From positions 1 to 37,362 of the forward strand of contig JASMDM010000039.1 in the NCBI GenBank assembly GCA_030752795.1: a stretch of 37,362 nucleotides of DNA. Reading direction: 5' to 3'. Shown here piece after piece: positions 25,070 to 33,785 of this stretch. The position numbers and the translations under genes were made by a program. The stretch comes from SAR202 cluster bacterium. Its GTDB lineage: Bacteria; Chloroflexota; Dehalococcoidia; Lucifugimonadales; UBA1123. Position 1 is the first letter of the stretch. Each line of letters starts with the position of its first letter. The notes beneath the pieces are model-generated. The model had not been told where the DNA came from and made no database searches. It was given only the letters and a program-made list of their open reading frames with translations.

Positions 25070-25933
25070 TCACCCCAGCCGCCGGCTATGAAACAAGTAC
25101 TGGTTCGCGTACCCGGCGTGGCGGCCGAATCGCTCTTGGGCCCAGGGGCGCATGTGGCTGCGTGGCATCGGAGTCGTGGGAGTCGAAAAATGCTGTTCGC
25201 GGAGGGCGCGGTCGATCCAGACGTCGACGGGGAACGCTTCCGGTTTATCGAGCGAGAAGAGGAGCACGCAGTTGGCGATCTTGTCGCCGACACCGGGGAG
25301 CTCTGTGAGGGCGTCCAGTGCGTCCTGATATGGAGCTAACCGCAACGCGAAAAGATCGAATTCGCTGCCTGCGACTCGTTCGGCGGTCGCCACGAGGTAC
25401 TTGGCTCGGAAGCCGAGACCGAGATCGCGGAGCACGCCTTCACCCGCGGTGGCGAGCTGGGTTGCCGTCGGAAAGCTCCGTCGTTCGGCGGCGTGTCCCG
25501 CAATCGGCGACCCTAGTTCCGATGCCATGTCCTCGACGTTCTTCGTGATTCGGCGGATGTTGTTGTTTGCGGAGCATATGAACGACGCGAGGCACTCCCA
25601 CGGGTCTTGTCGCACGATTCGCAGTCCGGGATACCGCGCGATGCCCTGCGCGACTTGTTCGTCGAACGCGAGGGCTTCGTAGATCGCCGAGATCCCCTCG
25701 TCGAGGCGCAGGTAGTCTCTCAGCAGCGAGGCGATGTCGGGATCGGAGTCAGGCGTGGTCGAGAACTCGACGCCGTCGTTTGATTGACGCAAATAGATCA
25801 GGCGTTCGAAGGCGACGCTCTCGAACCACGGCGGGTCATCGGATTCAGACTCGAGCCGCCGCCAGCGGAAGGCTTGGCCACTTTCGAGCGTGGCTGCCAG
25901 GTCGAACGGGCCATCGACCGTTAGGAGCGCCAC
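25070..25933 (-). CDS. 8-oxoguanine DNA glycosylase/AP lyase, OGG1 type
   Basis: The 287-residue protein removes 8-oxoguanine from DNA and nicks the backbone in base excision repair. The N-terminal part matches the OGG_N domain (G-Q-A-F-R-W, residues 19-24). The helix-hairpin-helix-GPD core contains L-P-G-V-G-D-K with the catalytic lysine K218, followed by P-V-D-V-W with the essential aspartate D237. No cluster cysteines follow, as expected for OGG1. Bacterial OGG1-type enzymes are a minority compared with MutM. The GTG start directly follows the TAA of the dinG gene (TAAGTG), so translation is coupled and the two genes form one unit, linking a nuclease-helicase to oxidative-damage repair. 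Confidence 0.88.
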   Translation of the reverse strand: MALLTVDGPFDLAATLESGQAFRWRRLESESDDPPWFESVAFERLIYLRQSNDGVEFSTTPDSDPDIASLLRDYLRLDEGISAIYEALAFDEQVAQGIARYPGLRIVRQDPWECLASFICSANNNIRRITKNVEDMASELGSPIAGHAAERRSFPTATQLATAGEGVLRDLGLGFRAKYLVATAERVAGSEFDLFALRLAPYQDALDALTELPGVGDKIANCVLLFSLDKPEAFPVDVWIDRALREQHFSTPTTPMPRSHMRPWAQERFGRHAGYANQYLFHSRRLG

Positions 25934-28822
25934 TTACCGGCCCAGCCAGCGTTCGATCTCGGACGGGATGTCCTCGAGCAGGCAGGCGTTCGACGTGACT
26001 GGCGGGAGCGACGTAATGAACTCCTTGCCGTAGCGTCGAGACACGATGCGTTGGTCGAGGATGATCGCGACACCCCGGTCGGATCGCGTTCGTATGAGCC
26101 GTCCGAAGCCTTGTCTAAGCCGAAGGATGGCCTGGGGCACCGAGTACTGCATGAACGGATTCTCGTACAACTCGGATCGGGCCGCGAACACGGGCTCGGT
26201 CGGCACGTTGAACGGCAGCCGAGCCACGAGCAGCACGCTGAGCACATTGCCGGCCAGGTCGACGCCCTCCCAGAAGCTGGACGTACCGAGCAGCACCGAC
26301 TCGGGTTGCCGCACGAACTTGCCGACAAGCTGCTGCGGCGTCCCGTCGACTCCTTGGGCCAGCACGGTGATCCCCTTCGTGCGCATGTAGCTTCGGATGG
26401 CCGACGCGCAGGCGCGGAGCGCGGCGTGCGACGTGAACAGCGCCATCGTCCTGCCGCCAGCGGCGATCGCAGCCTGGGCGACGGCGTCGTTGACGGCATC
26501 CTGGTACTCGGGCGCGGACGGTTGATACATGTCCGTTGGGGTGCACAACAGCGCAGCTTGCTCGTAGTCGAATGGCGAACCGAGCAGCAGCCTCGTCGAT
26601 TCTTGGAACCCGACACGCTCGATCAAGTGGTCGAACGTTCCGTTGGCGCTTAGAGTTGCGCTGGTCAACACGACTGAGTCCTTCGTCGAGTACAGCGTCT
26701 TGTCCAGCGTCTCGCCGACATGGAGCGGCGCCGCGTGCAATTCGAGGTCGCGCGACTGGAGCGAACGCGTCGCCCAGTAGATGCCGTCGTCCTCCGGGTT
26801 GACCACGAATTCCGCGAGCTGCTGCCGCAGAGAGCCGTTCGACTGCGCGGTTTCGGTGAGTTCGGTGATCATGCCCTCGTAGCCGGGCAAGTCCGTGCCG
26901 GCGAGGTTCGTCAGAGCTCGGTGCAACGCATCCAGCGACGATCCCAGGCTGGCCAGAAGCACGTCCGCGTTTTGCCAGAGGATTTCGAGGTCGGACCACG
27001 CCGGTTGGGCGCGCGTGGCCTTGGTCACCCTGACGTCGGCGCCGCGGTCGGGCCGGCCTTGGACCTCGGCGAAGAGCGCGGAGTTCATCCCGCTGAACGA
27101 CCGGGCCAGCGCCTCCCGGAGCGGTGCGATCTCGGTGTTCGCTCGCGTCGTCCCCTCCTCGACCGTTTTGCGCTGGAGCTCGTCTGCCATCGACCTTCGG
27201 ATGATCGAGACCGCCTCGTTGAACACCCCTCGGTCGCCTCCGAGCCTGGTCAGGTGCTCGTCGAACGAGGATTGTGGCAGGCTGAAGCCAAGCTGCCGGG
27301 TCGCCTCGTCTTCGAGGTGATGCGCCTCGTCGACGATCAACACGTCGTATTCGGGGATCACGGTCCCGCCCATCGCAAGGTCCGACAGGAGCAGCGCGTG
27401 GTTCACGATCACGATGTGCGAAGCGGCAGCCTTCTCCCGCGCGGCCCTCAAGAAGCACGGTCCGCCCGTGTGCATGCACTCTTGCGCGCCTTGCGCCGAG
27501 AGTCGGTCCCACGGGGCCGCCGCGGCGCGGTGCCCGAGGTTGAGCTCGGTGCGGTCGCCGGTCTCAGTGTCGTCCAACCACATCAGCGTCTTGGCGACCA
27601 TCCGCGCCTCCGGCTCGGCGATGCCGTCGGTGTTTCTCAATTGCTGCCACTTCCGCAGGCACAGGTAGTTGGCTCTCCCTTTGAGCTGCGTGAACTTCAG
27701 ATCGATGTTCGCCGCCTGCGGAACTCTGGTCAGCCCTTCGACGAGCATCGGCAGGTCTTTGCCGACGAGCTGTTCCTGCAAGTTGATGGTGTTGGTCGAG
27801 ACGACGACCCTGCGGTTGTTCTGCGCGGCGTAGATGGCTGCCGGCAGAAGGTAAGCCATCGATTTCCCGACGCCCGTTCCCGCCTCGACGACCAGCCGCC
27901 CGCCCTCGTTCAGCGTCTCAGCGACCGCCCGAGCCATCTCGATCTGCTCGTCGCGCTCCTCAAAGCCGGAGATCGCCTCGGAGAAGCCGCTGCCGGTCTT
28001 GAGCACGGCCTCGACGAGATCGACGTCGATAGGCAACACTTCAAGGTTGGGCCGGAGCGGGCGACTCTGGGTCAACCGCCCTGCTATGGCCTTGATGTTC
28101 AGGCCGGAAATCCCGGTTCCGCCTTCGTCGTTGTCATCAGCCGCGGCCGGTCTGCCGATCTGGGGCTTGCGGCGGGCCCTCGGTTGCGACGGCCGGATGC
28201 CTTGCAGCACGGAGCGGAGCTTCCAACCGGACCGTTCCGCGAGGCGGGTCATCTCCGCGAGCGTCATCTCGTCCAACGCGGCAAGCTCACGGAGCAGCGC
28301 CACGAACACCTCGCGGGTTGCATCGGCGTCGTCCACGGCTCGGTGCGGCCTGTCGTGGCGAGCGCCGAGATGGTTCGCGAGGCTACCGAGCGTGTACGCG
28401 CCGAGTGTTGGGCGCAGCACGTACGCAAGCTCCCAGGTGTCGCAAGTCGCGTTGGTTGGATCGATCCCGTTGGCTCGCAGGAAACTCAGATCGAAGTCGA
28501 GGTTGTGGCCTACCAGCAATGCGCCGCCGATGAACGCCAGCAGCTCGCCGGAAACGCGATCGAATGTCGGCGCCCCGTCCACATCGGTTTGGCGTATGCC
28601 CGTGTAGTCGGTGATGAACTCGGAGAGTTTGCGCCTGGGATTGACGAACGTCTGGTACGTGTCCAGAACCTCGTCCGCTCGGAACTTTACCGCTCCGATC
28701 TCGATGATTTTGTCTTTATCGGGAGCGAGCCCAGTCGTTTCCAGATCCAGCGCAACCCACGTCTCGTCAAACGGGTCCGATTGGACGATCAAATCCATTC
28801 GGGGCTGGCTAACGATGTCCAT
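25934..28822 (-). CDS. dinG: DnaQ-like exonuclease fused to a DinG-family helicase
   Basis: The 962-residue protein combines two domains. The N-terminal 200 residues are a DEDD exonuclease: D-L-E-T-T-G (D26, E28), H-N-L-D-F-D and H-R-A-V-D-D-A. The rest is an XPD/DinG-type superfamily 2 helicase with Walker A G-T-G-V-G-K-S near residue 313, D-E-A-H near 494 and the arginine motif Q-G-F-G-R-L-I-R near the end. Firmicutes-type DinG has this fusion and acts as a 3' exonuclease. The iron-sulfur region has only three cysteines that I can place (near 387, 449 and 456), where E. coli DinG has four, so the cluster may be absent. The ATG at 28822 follows an A-G-G-G-A-T site; M9 is an alternative. Confidence 0.92.
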   Translation of the reverse strand: MDIVSQPRMDLIVQSDPFDETWVALDLETTGLAPDKDKIIEIGAVKFRADEVLDTYQTFVNPRRKLSEFITDYTGIRQTDVDGAPTFDRVSGELLAFIGGALLVGHNLDFDLSFLRANGIDPTNATCDTWELAYVLRPTLGAYTLGSLANHLGARHDRPHRAVDDADATREVFVALLRELAALDEMTLAEMTRLAERSGWKLRSVLQGIRPSQPRARRKPQIGRPAAADDNDEGGTGISGLNIKAIAGRLTQSRPLRPNLEVLPIDVDLVEAVLKTGSGFSEAISGFEERDEQIEMARAVAETLNEGGRLVVEAGTGVGKSMAYLLPAAIYAAQNNRRVVVSTNTINLQEQLVGKDLPMLVEGLTRVPQAANIDLKFTQLKGRANYLCLRKWQQLRNTDGIAEPEARMVAKTLMWLDDTETGDRTELNLGHRAAAAPWDRLSAQGAQECMHTGGPCFLRAAREKAAASHIVIVNHALLLSDLAMGGTVIPEYDVLIVDEAHHLEDEATRQLGFSLPQSSFDEHLTRLGGDRGVFNEAVSIIRRSMADELQRKTVEEGTTRANTEIAPLREALARSFSGMNSALFAEVQGRPDRGADVRVTKATRAQPAWSDLEILWQNADVLLASLGSSLDALHRALTNLAGTDLPGYEGMITELTETAQSNGSLRQQLAEFVVNPEDDGIYWATRSLQSRDLELHAAPLHVGETLDKTLYSTKDSVVLTSATLSANGTFDHLIERVGFQESTRLLLGSPFDYEQAALLCTPTDMYQPSAPEYQDAVNDAVAQAAIAAGGRTMALFTSHAALRACASAIRSYMRTKGITVLAQGVDGTPQQLVGKFVRQPESVLLGTSSFWEGVDLAGNVLSVLLVARLPFNVPTEPVFAARSELYENPFMQYSVPQAILRLRQGFGRLIRTRSDRGVAIILDQRIVSRRYGKEFITSLPPVTSNACLLEDIPSEIERWLGR

Positions 28823-28949
28823 AGATGCATCCCTGCTCGAAGGCGCGTCGCGTCGTGTATGGGGTCGAAACTGGACTCAAAGTGCCTCGTATTGGCGTCC
28901 GACGATCGACGCGGTAGGCGCCTCGTGGATCGGACAACCTCGCCGCGAT

Positions 28950-29633
28950 TCAGACGATGCGAAGATTGCCTGTATTGTACTCTTCGCCCGGCCGGTAGGC
29001 GCGCGCTTTGATGGCTTCCACCAGGTCGGACTCCGATTTCACGTCCGAGTCGAAGACGGTGACGCATCGGCCCAACCCGTGGGTCGAATGAACGTCGGAG
29101 CCGCCCGTCCCCGGCAACCCAAGGCTACGGGCCACCCCCGTCGAAAACAGGTTCTCTTGCTGGGTGTTCGAGCCGTTGACAACCTCAATGTCGTCGACGA
29201 CTTCAAACAGCGGATGAGCTGACGCCTCGACGGCGGTCTCCGGCCGCGCCAACCCGTTTCGATACAGCAAATTGTTGTTGTATGGCTCTTTGTTGAACAG
29301 GTTTCGGAACGGATGCGCCGAGATCATCACGCCGCCCGCCCGGTTCACCGCGCGACGCAACTCCCCGATCTTGTGCATGCCGGCCACGTACCGCCGCATG
29401 CCGAACACCAACACGTGCCCCATCTCGGTGTCGACCTCCAGCGCCGGAATGACGGTGATCCCCGCGTCGCCGAACGCCGCCGCGAGCTCAGGACTCTCCC
29501 ATCCGCCGCCGTGCTCGGTCAGGCACACGCCGTCGAGCCCGATGCGTTCGGCCTCGGCGATGAGTTCCGCCGGAGTCAGACTGCTGTCGCTGCTGCCCTT
29601 GACCGTGTGGACGTGAAGATCAAATACCGCCAA
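28950..29633 (-). CDS. PHP-domain phosphoesterase-like protein
   Basis: The product is a metal-dependent PHP-domain protein of about 227 residues. F-D-L-H-V-H-T near the N-terminus supplies the first H-x-H metal pair. L-T-E-H-G-G, the central A-L-E-V-D-T-E-M-G-H-V-L-V-F-G, I-S-A-H-P-F-R and the late G-S-D-V-H are further metal-site motifs of the family. Members include histidinol phosphatases, nucleases and RNase AM-like phosphatases; the substrate is unknown. The longer frame begins at 29693, but I placed the start at TTG (29633), which gives the normal PHP spacing; its ribosome site (CGGAA) is weak. It lies 127 bases upstream of dinG on the same strand. Confidence 0.82.
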   Translation of the reverse strand: MAVFDLHVHTVKGSSDSSLTPAELIAEAERIGLDGVCLTEHGGGWESPELAAAFGDAGITVIPALEVDTEMGHVLVFGMRRYVAGMHKIGELRRAVNRAGGVMISAHPFRNLFNKEPYNNNLLYRNGLARPETAVEASAHPLFEVVDDIEVVNGSNTQQENLFSTGVARSLGLPGTGGSDVHSTHGLGRCVTVFDSDVKSESDLVEAIKARAYRPGEEYNTGNLRIV

Positions 29634-29693
29634 TATTTCCGCACCATGTATCGAAATCTGCCTGATTCTAATCGCCCCACCAACCCCGGTCAA

Positions 29694-29731
29694 CTGGGGC
29701 GCAGCCCCAGACCCACCAGGGCTCGCCCTGG
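29694..29731. repeat. Double-hairpin intergenic element
   Basis: CTGGGGC, GCA loop, GCCCCAG (29694-29710) is followed by CCAGGGC, TC loop, GCCCTGG (29716-29731). The stems are perfect 7-mers, with ACCCA between. It lies just upstream of the PHP gene and belongs to the same style of element as 30992-31080. Confidence 0.55.
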
Positions 29732-30034
29732 ACCGACGTTCTACAAAACTGGCGCAGGGCGAGAGTTGTTGCGTAACGGCAACGTTGAGTTAAGACGGGT
29801 GCCAAATCGGGCCGCCCATGACCCAGCTTTTCGTGACATCCAGGCTCGACCTAGAGACCAAATGTCACCTGGATTTCGGAGGTCTGATCGGCACTATTAA
29901 GTTAAATGGAGCATTTAACATGGCAATTAACAACATCGGATATTGGACGTACAGTTGTGCCATCCCAACAACGTGCGTTCACGAAAGTGCCGGATTCCGC
30001 GTGGGGAATACTAGTTTTGGGGAGAATTAGATCC
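29732..30034. other. AT-richer intergenic stretch with a possible 36-codon reading frame
   Basis: A perfect inverted repeat, GTTAAAT / ATTTAAC with five bases between (29901-29919), precedes an ATG at 29920. That ATG has GGAG eight bases upstream inside the repeat loop. It opens a 36-codon frame ending at 30030, five bases before the next gene. The frame could be a leader peptide, or the repeat an operator. Nothing else is seen. Confidence 0.3.
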
Positions 30035-30451
30035 ATGAGTTCGATCAAAGAGACAGCTATGCAGTTCTTCGATGCCTGTGAGACTGGAAAGGGATGGGAG
30101 GGATGCCAGCAATACTGCCACTCGGAGGCGACATTCTCCGCCCAGGCGGATGCGCTTGGTGGAGTTGACACCGTTGAGGGCTACGTGGAGTGGATGAAGG
30201 GTTTGCTCACACCCGTGCCCGACGGCCACTACGAGTTGCGTTCGTTCGCCGTGGACGAAGAACGGAACAACGTGTCGGCGTTCGGCGTATTCCGAGGCAC
30301 TCAAACTGGCGAAGGCGGGCCCGTGCCACCCACGGGAAAGCAAGTGGCGGCGGACTACGTCTACATCATGGATTTCGAGGGCGATCGGATCCGCCACATG
30401 ACCAAGGTCTGGAACGATGTTGTCAGTCTGAAGCAACTCGGCTGGATGTAG
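30035..30451 (+). CDS. NTF2-like protein (SnoaL/ester cyclase type)
   Basis: The 138-residue protein has the length and hydrophobic pattern of NTF2-fold proteins: an N-terminal helix (A-M-Q-F-F-D-A-C-E-T-G-K-G-W) and alternating strands with Y-V-Y-I-M-D-F-E-G-D-R-I-R-H-M-T-K-V-W-N-D near the end. That last stretch is typical of SnoaL-like and ketosteroid-isomerase-related families. Many members are small cyclases or have unknown substrates. An N-terminal C-x-x-x-C pattern (C24, C28) is unusual but not diagnostic. The ATG at 30035 has GGGGAGAA upstream. It has no obvious operon partner. Confidence 0.75.
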   Translation: MSSIKETAMQFFDACETGKGWEGCQQYCHSEATFSAQADALGGVDTVEGYVEWMKGLLTPVPDGHYELRSFAVDEERNNVSAFGVFRGTQTGEGGPVPPTGKQVAADYVYIMDFEGDRIRHMTKVWNDVVSLKQLGWM

Positions 30452-30990
30452 TTAGGCCCAGGGGCTTCCCGAACAGAGAACGACGGTAGACCCCTCAACA
30501 TCCGCCCCGCGATGCCGCAACCGCTCCCGCCAGCCGTCCAAGTTCTGTTTGAGTCGTTGAGCAGTCACTTGGCAGGAGCTCGAAAGAATATTCCGAGCCC
30601 AGGTAGAGGCATCTTGTGCGAGCCTTTCCCGTAAGTCCCTGCGATCTCCGCGAAACGCGCAAAATCGTGATTCCGAGACATCCGTCGGGTAAGTGGCCGC
30701 CGCCAACATTCTTACGTACTTTGTTCGCGACTTCTGAGGCGGGCTCAGCTTCACCCTTCAGTGGTCGCGCGGAGTTGTCCCAACAGCGTTGCGGATCAAG
30801 TCGTTGGAAGTCGATCGAGGCCCACAAACGCGGATCGCTCGCCCGCTTTCGACGTTGACTCGAATCGCGCCTAGGTCTGATGCAACTCGGCCTGGTTGAC
30901 GGATGCCGTACTTTCCCTGTCCAACGTATCGTTGCATTAGGTTCAGAACGACTCGCGGACTCTCAGCTCGCTCCCACGGGGGATCGGCAA
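30452..30990. other. Intergenic stretch without a recognisable gene
   Basis: About 540 bases hold several overlapping open frames on both strands, none longer than about 110 codons with a ribosome site or known motif. A minus-strand frame (30452-30754) reads S-T-W-A-R-N-I-L-S-S-S-C and could be a decayed gene, but nothing supports it. Confidence 0.3.
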
Positions 30991-30991
30991 G

Positions 30992-31080
30992 GGGGCGTAG
31001 CCCCATTGCCCGGGGGCTTGGGGGCGTCCCCCAAAACAACTTTCGGGCGGGCGGGTGGGACCAGACAACCCCGGTTGTCT
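30992..31080. repeat. Triple-hairpin intergenic element
   Basis: GGGGC, GTA, GCCCC (30992-31004); TTGGGGG, CGT, CCCCCAA (31018-31034); and AGACAACC, CC, GGTTGTCT (31063-31080). All three are perfect, with 2-3 base loops. The element lies about 30 bases past the end of the small membrane protein gene on the minus strand. The first two have the GGGGC-GNA-GCCCC form also seen at 29694. Confidence 0.6.
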
Positions 31081-31110
31081 CTCTCGCGAACGACATCTGC
31101 CGGATAACAC

Positions 31111-31524
31111 CTACCCCGCCAAGAACGGCAGGAACCACCCAAAGATCCCAGCGGCGAACAACGCGATGCTCACAACGCCAGGCCAGACTCGACGCAACAA
31201 CAGCACGACAGGCGCGGCCAGCATCGCCGCCGCAACCGTCACTCCCAGCGAGTACGCAATATTGGGGCTCCCAAGTCCTCCGTCGGGCACGCCGTTTTCC
31301 AGCGCGATGAACAGGACCGCCAAGATCAAACCGATCCCGCCCCAGAGCGGGTACGAGATCGCCACGACCGTTAGCACGACGCCCCCGGGAGGGAACCGCG
31401 CCAGAAACACCGCGAGCGTCGGTGGAGGATCCCGAACGATCGCGAACGCCATGAAGGTCCCGGCGGTCACGAATATCGACGCCATCAACGCGCCGCTGGC
31501 CAGCCCCGCGATCAGTGCGTCCAA
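31111..31524 (-). CDS. Hypothetical membrane protein, four predicted segments
   Basis: The 137-residue protein is almost entirely hydrophobic with four segments (roughly residues 8-28, 45-72, 85-107 and 115-135). No family or motif is recognised. Its TTG start (GGGGAG upstream) overlaps the end of ispE by 13 bases in another frame, so it is translationally coupled and the last gene of the rsmA-ispE unit. This small tail protein may be lineage specific. Confidence 0.7.
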   Translation of the reverse strand: MDALIAGLASGALMASIFVTAGTFMAFAIVRDPPPTLAVFLARFPPGGVVLTVVAISYPLWGGIGLILAVLFIALENGVPDGGLGSPNIAYSLGVTVAAAMLAAPVVLLLRRVWPGVVSIALFAAGIFGWFLPFLAG

Positions 31525-32387
31525 CGGTCTCCCCGCTCAGGGTCCCAGGTCGACACCAGATGCGCCTGCTGCCCGTGCGTGTGAGTCAGCAACAGTTGCA
31601 TCGCCGTGCCGAATTCGCGCTGCGCAACGGGCGAGAACATCGTGGGGCCGCTGCCGGTCAGATGCACCTCGCGCGCGCCCAGCGACTCGAACATCGCCCA
31701 CTTGTCGGACAGACCGGGGACCGCTCGTTTGGCGACCTTGTCAAACACGTTGAACAGGAACTGCGGGGGTACGTCCCCGCCGCCGCGAATTCGAGCGTCC
31801 AGCTTTCGGGTCAAGGCTCCTCGAGTGTAGTCGGAAGGCTCGACCGCCGAGTACATCGTGGCGGTCTTGTTTTCGATCGTCAGGTCCGGAGTGAATAGCA
31901 CGATCCATGGCAGGTCCGCGGCGGGCAGCGAGCGAACACGCTCGCCTCGACCGGACAGCATCGCGGTTCCCCCGCGCAGAAGGTACGGGATGTCGGATCC
32001 GAGCCCGACGGCGATGCGTTCTAGTTCGTCATCGGGAAGTCCAAGCTCCCACAGCTCGTTCAGTCCGTTCAGTGTCGCTGCCGCGTCGGCGCTTCCTCCT
32101 CCGAGCCCGGCGGCAACAGGGATGCGCTTTTCGATCTCAATGTGTGCTCCAGGGGTCGTATCAGAGCGATCCCGAAGTAGTGACGCCGCCTTGAACGCCA
32201 GGTTGTCTTCCGGCGAAAGACCCTCGACGTCGCACGATATCGAAAGCTCGTCCGCTGTTTGGATCGTGACTGTGTCATGCAGCGACACGGTCTGCACGAC
32301 GGAAACGATCTCGTGGAAGCCGTCCGGTCGCCGACCCTGCACCTCGAGTGTCAGGTTGATCTTGGCGTGAGCTTCGACGGTGATCAT
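31512..32387 (-). CDS. ispE: 4-diphosphocytidyl-2-C-methyl-D-erythritol kinase
   Basis: The enzyme phosphorylates CDP-methylerythritol in the MEP isoprenoid pathway. At 291 residues from the ATG it has normal length. It belongs to the GHMP kinases: A-H-A-K-I-N-L-T-L with K9, P-V-A-A-G-L-G-G-G-S-A-D-A-A-A (90-104, the ATP loop) and G-S-D-I-P-Y with D132 as catalytic base. I chose the ATG at 32387, which overlaps the rsmA stop (ATGA); the longer frame would run deep into rsmA. rsmA-ispE is a common bacterial gene pair. Confidence 0.95.
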   Translation of the reverse strand: MITVEAHAKINLTLEVQGRRPDGFHEIVSVVQTVSLHDTVTIQTADELSISCDVEGLSPEDNLAFKAASLLRDRSDTTPGAHIEIEKRIPVAAGLGGGSADAAATLNGLNELWELGLPDDELERIAVGLGSDIPYLLRGGTAMLSGRGERVRSLPAADLPWIVLFTPDLTIENKTATMYSAVEPSDYTRGALTRKLDARIRGGGDVPPQFLFNVFDKVAKRAVPGLSDKWAMFESLGAREVHLTGSGPTMFSPVAQREFGTAMQLLLTHTHGQQAHLVSTWDPERGDRWTH

Positions 32388-33310
32388 GCGTCTATCGACG
32401 GCGCGCCACGCCCGGATTCGGCAAACGAGTCCCACAGTTCGTACAAACCGCCCCACTCCTCGATCGAGAGCGTCGCCGGGCGACGTTTCGGGTCGATGCC
32501 TGCCGATGCCAGCAACGAGTCGACCTCGTCGGCCGTTGCGCCAAGTCCGGTTTTGAGGCTGTTGCGCAGCTGCTTGCGCGGCGCTCGGAATCCTGCCGCC
32601 GCGAACTCGATGAAGCGCTCGTGACGGTCGAGATCGAGCGCGGGTTTCGGATAGACGTCGATGCGAACGACGGCCGACGTTATCTTCGGGGCTGGCCGGA
32701 ACGCCTTGGGCGGCACCGAGAAGGCAATTTTCGCGGTGCCGTAGACCTGGATCATCACCGAAAGCAAGCTCATGTCGCCTGGCTGCGCGGCCATGGACCG
32801 ACCAACCTCTCGCTGAACCATGAAGACCATCACCGATGGGGCAGGATTGGCAGCCAGGAATTTCCGGACGATCGGGTTGGCCGCATAATATGGCAGATTC
32901 GCCACGAGCTTGTAGCTCTCGCCTGGTCCCAGCAACGCTTCGGCCTGCACTTCGCGAGCGTCGGCGTGAACGATCTCGACATTGTCAGCGGTGGCGTACT
33001 TTTCGCGCAACCGCGGCGCCAACTCGTCGTCGAGCTCGATGGCTATCAGGCGTCGGGCGACCATGGCAAGGTGCGATGTGAGAGCGCCTCGACCGGGGCC
33101 GATCTCGATGACGGTGTCATCAGGAGTCACGTCGGCAGCGGATACAATGCGACGCGCGACGCATGAGTCGACCAGAAAATTCTGGCCGAGCGATCTCTTG
33201 GCGGCGGGTGGCCGGACTCCGCGCCCTGTTCGAGACGCGGAGGGACGGGAGATGTCCGCTGAGGGTTTTTGGCTCATAGCTGAGGGCGAGAAAAGGCCGT
33301 GCACCCCCAT
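32384..33310 (-). CDS. rsmA: 16S rRNA (adenine-1518/1519-N6) dimethyltransferase
   Basis: The protein dimethylates two adjacent adenines in helix 45 of 16S rRNA during small-subunit assembly. K-R-S-L-G-Q-N-F-L-V-D (about residues 39-49) is the family's opening signature. G-P-G-R-G-A-L-T is the SAM-binding loop and N-L-P-Y-Y-A is the target-binding motif IV. The N-terminal 35 residues before this are an extra, poorly conserved extension. The ATG at 33310 has GGAAGGG seven bases upstream and is preferred to the Met at codon 12. The stop overlaps the ispE start, so both are one operon. Confidence 0.95.
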   Translation of the reverse strand: MGVHGLFSPSAMSQKPSADISRPSASRTGRGVRPPAAKRSLGQNFLVDSCVARRIVSAADVTPDDTVIEIGPGRGALTSHLAMVARRLIAIELDDELAPRLREKYATADNVEIVHADAREVQAEALLGPGESYKLVANLPYYAANPIVRKFLAANPAPSVMVFMVQREVGRSMAAQPGDMSLLSVMIQVYGTAKIAFSVPPKAFRPAPKITSAVVRIDVYPKPALDLDRHERFIEFAAAGFRAPRKQLRNSLKTGLGATADEVDSLLASAGIDPKRRPATLSIEEWGGLYELWDSFAESGRGAPSIDA

Positions 33311-33785
33311 TCGATCCCTTCCGCCAGCATGATCGACAAGCCCGACTCAAGCCAGGTGACCCTGCGGCGCACGGAAATTACTACTTACCGCTGCTTTCTT
33401 CCGAACCTGACGGGATTCGCAGGTTTCCGCCGCACAGGACCCAACTCTCAACACCGAAACTTACCGGCAGAGGCCGCGTAAAGAAAGATCTCGGGGAGGA
33501 ATTCAGCCTCGCTAGAGCGGATTGCGAGTACAGGGCACCGCTATCTCCCCGCCTAGCACGACCTTGATTCATAGTAGGTCATCTCCAAACGGGGTGTCAA
33601 ATGCCAGAAGGGCTTTCTTCGAGTGCATGACGGTCGATTTTCGTGGCCGATCACGGATCGACCGCAACACCTCGCGGCCCCCGGGCGACCTCCATTCGAC
33701 TAGAGGCTCGCCTCAGGCACGAACTCCCGACATGTAGTAACATCCAAGCGTACGGGCGTACAGACACTTGCGAGGATGGAAATCT
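33311..33785. other. Intergenic stretch without a recognisable gene
   Basis: About 475 bases separate the divergent rsmA and RHH genes. I see no tRNA, no convincing open frame and no terminator. A small GTAC-GGGC-GTAC repeat (about 33750-33761) lies shortly before the RHH gene and could be its own operator. Confidence 0.35.

Noticed and set aside
26720..29011. Plus-strand open frame of 763 codons opposite dinG
   Set aside because: It mirrors the DinG codon pattern, is very rich in Arg, Gly and His, and has no recognisable domain.
30452..30754. Minus-strand open frame of 100 codons
   Set aside because: There is no ribosome site, no homology that I recognise and no coding-type bias. A decayed gene is possible but unsupported.
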